A stretch of 64,000 nt of DNA, taken from UBA1672 sp964351365 (GTDB lineage: Bacteria > Pseudomonadota > Alphaproteobacteria > Micavibrionales > Micavibrionaceae). Of this stretch, positions 60,690-64,000 are shown piece after piece. Within the stretch, counting starts at the first letter, position 1; every line of letters begins with the position of its first letter. Position numbers and translations under genes: made by a program. The stretch spans positions 12,211-76,210 of the forward strand of contig CAYGNP010000011.1 in assembly GCA_964351365.1 (NCBI GenBank), read 5' to 3'. A model generated the notes under the pieces. That model did not search any database. It had not been told where the DNA came from and was given only the letters and a program-made list of their open reading frames with translations.

Positions 60690-60718
60690 TTGCAGATATT
60701 ATATTGGTGTGGTAAAAT
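60690..60718 (+). promoter_or_regulatory. Putative promoter of the membrane protein at 60741
   Basis: TTGCAG (60690–60695) and TAAAAT (60713–60718) with a 17-base spacer. The expected start lies just before a TGGAG ribosome site and GTG start, and so supports GTG at 60741 over ATG at 60663. Confidence 0.5.
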
Positions 60719-60740
60719 TACAAAAAATGGAGCGTTCATA

Positions 60741-61307
60741 GTGTTTACAAAGCAAGAATTGAAAACAAATTTAATGGGATGTCTGGATATATTTTTGTTT
60801 ATGCCGAGCGGTATTGATCGGTTTAGTTCAGCCCCGCGTGATGCGATGCGCTCACTTGTAATTCCACTGGGGTTGATGCCTGTGATTTTGGTTGTTATGG
60901 CTATGATGTCTCAGGGTGTATCGCTTACTCTTTTGATTTCGCTAAATACGCTGCGGATTGGGTTGTCGTTCGTGCTGTTTCTTACGGCAGTGTATTTTTT
61001 GACGAAGCACTTTGGTAGAGAGGCGTATTTTTATAAATTTCTAAACGTTTCGAATTGGATAAATATCCCGGGCCTGATTTTGCTTTTGCCCATCGTTATC
61101 GGGCTTTTTATGGGATATGAGATGAAAAATATGGAGTCTTACGCCGTGTTTATTTCTCTGGTGGGGTATGTCTATTCCGCCTTTGTGATTACACATTGTT
61201 TCCGCCTGCCGTGGGAGCTTGGCGGTTTTATTGCCATTATTGGTCTTGCGATTGATGATAACTCATTCAAGATTTTGGAAATGGTGAAAACAATGGTTAC
61301 GGCTTAG
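60741..61307 (+). CDS. Hypothetical multi-spanning membrane protein
   Basis: About 188 aa from GTG at 60741 (TGGAG upstream); the ATG at 60663 would give 214 aa but lies upstream of the best promoter. Four or five hydrophobic helices are visible (LVIPLGLMPVILVVMAMM, LSFVLFLTAVYFLTKHF, IPGLILLLPIVIGLFMGY, AVFISLVGYVYSAFVI). It resembles YIP1-like or other small alphaproteobacterial membrane families but I cannot name one. It is convergent with nhaA. Confidence 0.72.
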   Translation: MFTKQELKTNLMGCLDIFLFMPSGIDRFSSAPRDAMRSLVIPLGLMPVILVVMAMMSQGVSLTLLISLNTLRIGLSFVLFLTAVYFLTKHFGREAYFYKFLNVSNWINIPGLILLLPIVIGLFMGYEMKNMESYAVFISLVGYVYSAFVITHCFRLPWELGGFIAIIGLAIDDNSFKILEMVKTMVTA

Positions 61308-62478
61308 CAGGTTTTTGGGTTGTTAATATCAATATAATCGTGCCCGCTATTCCTGAAAGCAGGGAGCCGGAGAGAACACCAAGGCGCACCGATGTCAAGG
61401 TTTCCATGCTGGAGAAGGCCAGTGTTCCGATGAATAAGCTCATCGTGAAGCCGATTCCTGTGATCAAAGCCATGCCATAGAATTGCGGCCATGTGACCCC
61501 GGTTGGGAGCTTGCACAGACCTATTTTGCTTGCAGCAAAGGTGAAAAGTACTACGCCTATTTGTTTGCCCAGGAACAACCCCAGCATAATGCCGAGTGTG
61601 ACGGGGTTCAAGAAACTGTCTAGGGTTAGTCCCGCGAGGGGAACGCCCGCATTCGCAAATGCAAAGATGGGGATAACTCCGAAGGCGACCCATGGGTGGA
61701 GCGCGTGCTCCATGACAATGAGAGGGGATTTCCCTTCTTTGTTTTTCTGGCGCATGGGGATGAGCAGGCCGAGCGCAACGCCAGCAAGGGTTGCGTGTAC
61801 ACCGGATTTAAGGACGCAGGCCCATATGATAATGCCGAGTACGGTGTAGATACCGAGATTTGTGACGCCGCGACGGTTGCAGATAAATGCAATCGCAAGG
61901 CCAATAAAGGCAAGTATCAGCGAGAATAGAGAGACTTTACTGGTATAGAACACAGCGATAATTATGATTGCGGCGAGGTCATCAATAATAGCAATTGCAA
62001 CGAGGCATACTTTTAATGCGGTTGGGACGCGCGGCCCCAAAAGCATCAAGATACCTAAAGCAAAGGCGATGTCAGTTGCGGCCGGTATGGCCCAGCCCTC
62101 CATTGTGTTTGGGCTGTTCCAGTTTATTGCGCAGTAGATCAAAGCGGGGGCGATAATGCCGCCAAGTGCGGCTATAGCCGGTAATGCAATTTGTGCCCGG
62201 GTGGAGAGGTGACCGTCAATAATCTCGCGTTTGATCTCCAAACCGACCAAAAGGAAGAATATCGCCATCAGGCCATCATTGATCCAGAGCAGGAGGGGTT
62301 TGTCGATTTCAAAAGCACCGAATTGAATGGCAACGGGTGTTTCTTTGATGCTGCCATAGAAGGAAAAGAGGAAGGAATTTTCCATGATGAGCGCTAAAAT
62401 TGTGGCCAGAACCAATAAAATGCCTGGAGCAATATCAAGGGCAAAAAAACGTTTGAAGTGGTTTGGAAGAGTGTTCAT
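61297..62478 (-). CDS. nhaA: Na+/H+ antiporter NhaA
   Basis: 393 aa, the usual length, with twelve hydrophobic helices. The ion-binding aspartates lie in AIAIIDDLAAIIII (two adjacent Asp as in E. coli Asp163/164), and the N-terminal VGLEIKREIIDGHLSTRAQ and PAATDIAFALGILMLLG segments are NhaA-specific. It exports Na+ in exchange for H+ at alkaline pH. The last 11 bases overlap the convergent unknown gene. Confidence 0.96.
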   Translation of the reverse strand: MNTLPNHFKRFFALDIAPGILLVLATILALIMENSFLFSFYGSIKETPVAIQFGAFEIDKPLLLWINDGLMAIFFLLVGLEIKREIIDGHLSTRAQIALPAIAALGGIIAPALIYCAINWNSPNTMEGWAIPAATDIAFALGILMLLGPRVPTALKVCLVAIAIIDDLAAIIIIAVFYTSKVSLFSLILAFIGLAIAFICNRRGVTNLGIYTVLGIIIWACVLKSGVHATLAGVALGLLIPMRQKNKEGKSPLIVMEHALHPWVAFGVIPIFAFANAGVPLAGLTLDSFLNPVTLGIMLGLFLGKQIGVVLFTFAASKIGLCKLPTGVTWPQFYGMALITGIGFTMSLFIGTLAFSSMETLTSVRLGVLSGSLLSGIAGTIILILTTQKPAKP

Positions 62479-62570
62479 TTTTTTGTTTTCCCTTTTATGA
62501 TTAACAGTAAGGATTTAACGTGATTCCTGTGTTGGGGCAAGAGAATCTCCTAAGTTTCTGCAAACTGTTA

Positions 62571-63983
62571 TCATGCGTATGGGTTTTTGCTTGCGCGAAT
62601 AAGCAGGCGGATGGGGACGCCCTGAATATCATATTCCTTGCGCAGGCCGTTTATGATGTAGCGTTGGTAAGAATCAGGAAGCTCCTTTGGTTTTGAGACC
62701 CACAATGCAAAAGTGGGGGGGCGCGTTTTTATCTGTGTGATGTATTTTAAGCGGTTATGACGCCCAGAGACAAGAGGAGCGGGGTTTTGGCTTTCCATGC
62801 GCGCTAGCCAGCGGTTGAGGCCGCCTGTGGGAATGCGTTTGTTCCAGATTTCGTAGGTTTGGAGTGCCTTGTAGAAAAGTTTATCGATATTTTTGGCGTG
62901 TTTGGCAGAAATTGTCGCGAACTGGATGTTTTTGGTTTGTGCCAAAGATGTTGAGAGGGTGTGTTTGATCTGTTCCAGCACTTCGGTGCGGTTTTTGACT
63001 TCGTCCCATTTGTTCACGGCGATGACGAGGGCGCGCCCTTCTTCGATAATATGGCCAGCAATGTGCAAGTCTTGTTTTTCCAGAGGCATGTTGCCATCAA
63101 CAACAAGTATTACGATTTGTGCGAGGCGGATAGCGCGCATGGAGTCTTCTGTCGACATTTTTTCGATCGTGTCGATCACTCTGGATTTTTTACGCATTCC
63201 TGCGGTGTCGACGAGTTTGAAGGTGCGTCCGTCCTGGGCCCAATCAACGGCAATAGCATCGCGTGTTATGCCGGCCTCTGGGCCTGTCATGACGCGCTGT
63301 TCTTTCAGGATTGAGTTGAGGAGGGTGGATTTTCCAACATTGGGGCGGCCGACAATGGCGATTTTTATTGGTTTTTCGGGATCATCTTCTTCCTGCTGGA
63401 AGGTGAAATCCTCGTTTCCTTCAATGTCGTCGAGTGATTCGAGGGAGAGTTTCTCGCCGTCCGTGTCATCGTCCTGCTTTGCGTTATCTTCTTTGAAGTG
63501 CGGTTGAAGGGCCGTGTAGAGATCATCAAAGCCTGCGCTGTGTTCGGCAGAGATTGCGATAGGTTCGCCAAATCCCAGAGTATAGGCTTCGCCGATGCCG
63601 CTCTGGACGGCGTTCATGTTCTCACATTTATTCACGGCGAGAATCACGGGTTTATTTTGTTTGCGCAGGAAACCTGCGAAGTGCCTGTCGGCAGGGGTCA
63701 AACCCTCACGGCCATCAATGACGAAAAGGATGATATCGGCGCGGGCCAGGGCCGATTCTGTCTGGATGCGCATGCGTGCCTGAATGGAGTCGTCGAAAGC
63801 CTCTTCCAGGCCGGCGGTGTCAATGATGGTGATGGGTTGGTCGAAGAGGTAGCCTTCGTTTTCACGCCAGTCGCGGGTGACGCCGGGGGTATCATTTACA
63901 ATCGCAAGCTTTTTGCCTGCCAGTTTGTTGAACAAGGTTGATTTGCCAACATTGGGGCGGCCTATAATTGCTATTTTTAACAT
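62571..63983 (-). CDS. der: Ribosome-assembly GTPase Der (EngA)
   Basis: 470 aa with two tandem GTPase domains and a C-terminal KH-like domain. Each G1 motif is GRPNVGKST (near residues 8 and ~213); G3 motifs are DTAGLEEA and DTAGMRKKS; G4 motifs are NKCE and NKWDEV. The acidic linker between domains (~165–200, KEDNAKQDDDTDGEKLS) is typical. Der acts in 50S subunit assembly. The ATG at 63983 is 17 bases from the window edge, so any upstream neighbour is not visible. Confidence 0.96.
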   Translation of the reverse strand: MLKIAIIGRPNVGKSTLFNKLAGKKLAIVNDTPGVTRDWRENEGYLFDQPITIIDTAGLEEAFDDSIQARMRIQTESALARADIILFVIDGREGLTPADRHFAGFLRKQNKPVILAVNKCENMNAVQSGIGEAYTLGFGEPIAISAEHSAGFDDLYTALQPHFKEDNAKQDDDTDGEKLSLESLDDIEGNEDFTFQQEEDDPEKPIKIAIVGRPNVGKSTLLNSILKEQRVMTGPEAGITRDAIAVDWAQDGRTFKLVDTAGMRKKSRVIDTIEKMSTEDSMRAIRLAQIVILVVDGNMPLEKQDLHIAGHIIEEGRALVIAVNKWDEVKNRTEVLEQIKHTLSTSLAQTKNIQFATISAKHAKNIDKLFYKALQTYEIWNKRIPTGGLNRWLARMESQNPAPLVSGRHNRLKYITQIKTRPPTFALWVSKPKELPDSYQRYIINGLRKEYDIQGVPIRLLIRASKNPYA

Positions 63984-64000
63984 TGTTATGTCTATATCAT

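Overview
The window reads as a chromosomal segment of a Gram-negative alphaproteobacterium. Supporting this by eye are an AddA-type (not RecB-type) recombination nuclease, a long-form SerC and SerA, a SurA–RsmA pair, an NDUFA9-like complex I accessory protein, and TTAA-N7-TTAA boxes of the CtrA type. GC content looks moderate (not computed). I see no phage, insertion sequence, integron, plasmid origin, rRNA operon or CRISPR array. One tRNA gene is present, tRNA-Ser(GGA). The lineage below class level cannot be fixed from this sequence; a Micavibrio/Rhodospirillales-like organism is only a guess.

Layout. 1–12.4 kb: housekeeping and repair (addA 3' end, trxA, HIT protein, a YifB/ComM ATPase, two unknown proteins, a diguanylate cyclase, a UvrD helicase, a DUF1223 protein, an NDUFA9-like protein, surA, rsmA). 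12.3–17.4 kb: gmk, an SDR, two glycosyltransferases (GT9 and GT4, probably LPS core), an alpha/beta hydrolase and a small membrane protein. 17.5–20.3 kb: tRNA-Ser, a 2OG-Fe(II)-oxygenase-like protein and a bifunctional glutathionylspermidine synthetase/amidase.

20.3–40.5 kb is one long run of minus-strand genes. Transcribed in order it is: a two-component regulator pair; a six-gene lipid-modification operon (FAD oxidoreductase, DUF1365, cyclopropane-synthase-like methyltransferase, chalcone-isomerase-like, DUF3833 lipoprotein, SDR); then a five-gene operon with a 2439-residue LEPR/DUF4347 surface protein, a TolC-like lipoprotein, a periplasmic adaptor, a GAF-fused adaptor and an M50-metalloprotease-fused adaptor. 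This last operon looks like a secretion system for the giant protein, but it encodes no ABC ATPase. It is the most interesting part of the window.

40.6–49.1 kb: a small heat-shock protein behind a possible RNA thermometer, an AsmA-like protein, an RsmC-like methyltransferase, a lone Clp-type AAA+ ATPase coupled to serB, then serC, a DUF481 outer-membrane protein and serA (the full phosphorylated serine pathway). 49.4–54.6 kb: a LapE/LapB/LapC-type type I secretion operon with no substrate beside it. It could supply the missing ATPase for the giant protein, or serve another adhesin. 54.6–64 kb: thrS, infC (AUU start), cvpA, purF, an MscS channel, an unknown membrane protein, nhaA and der.
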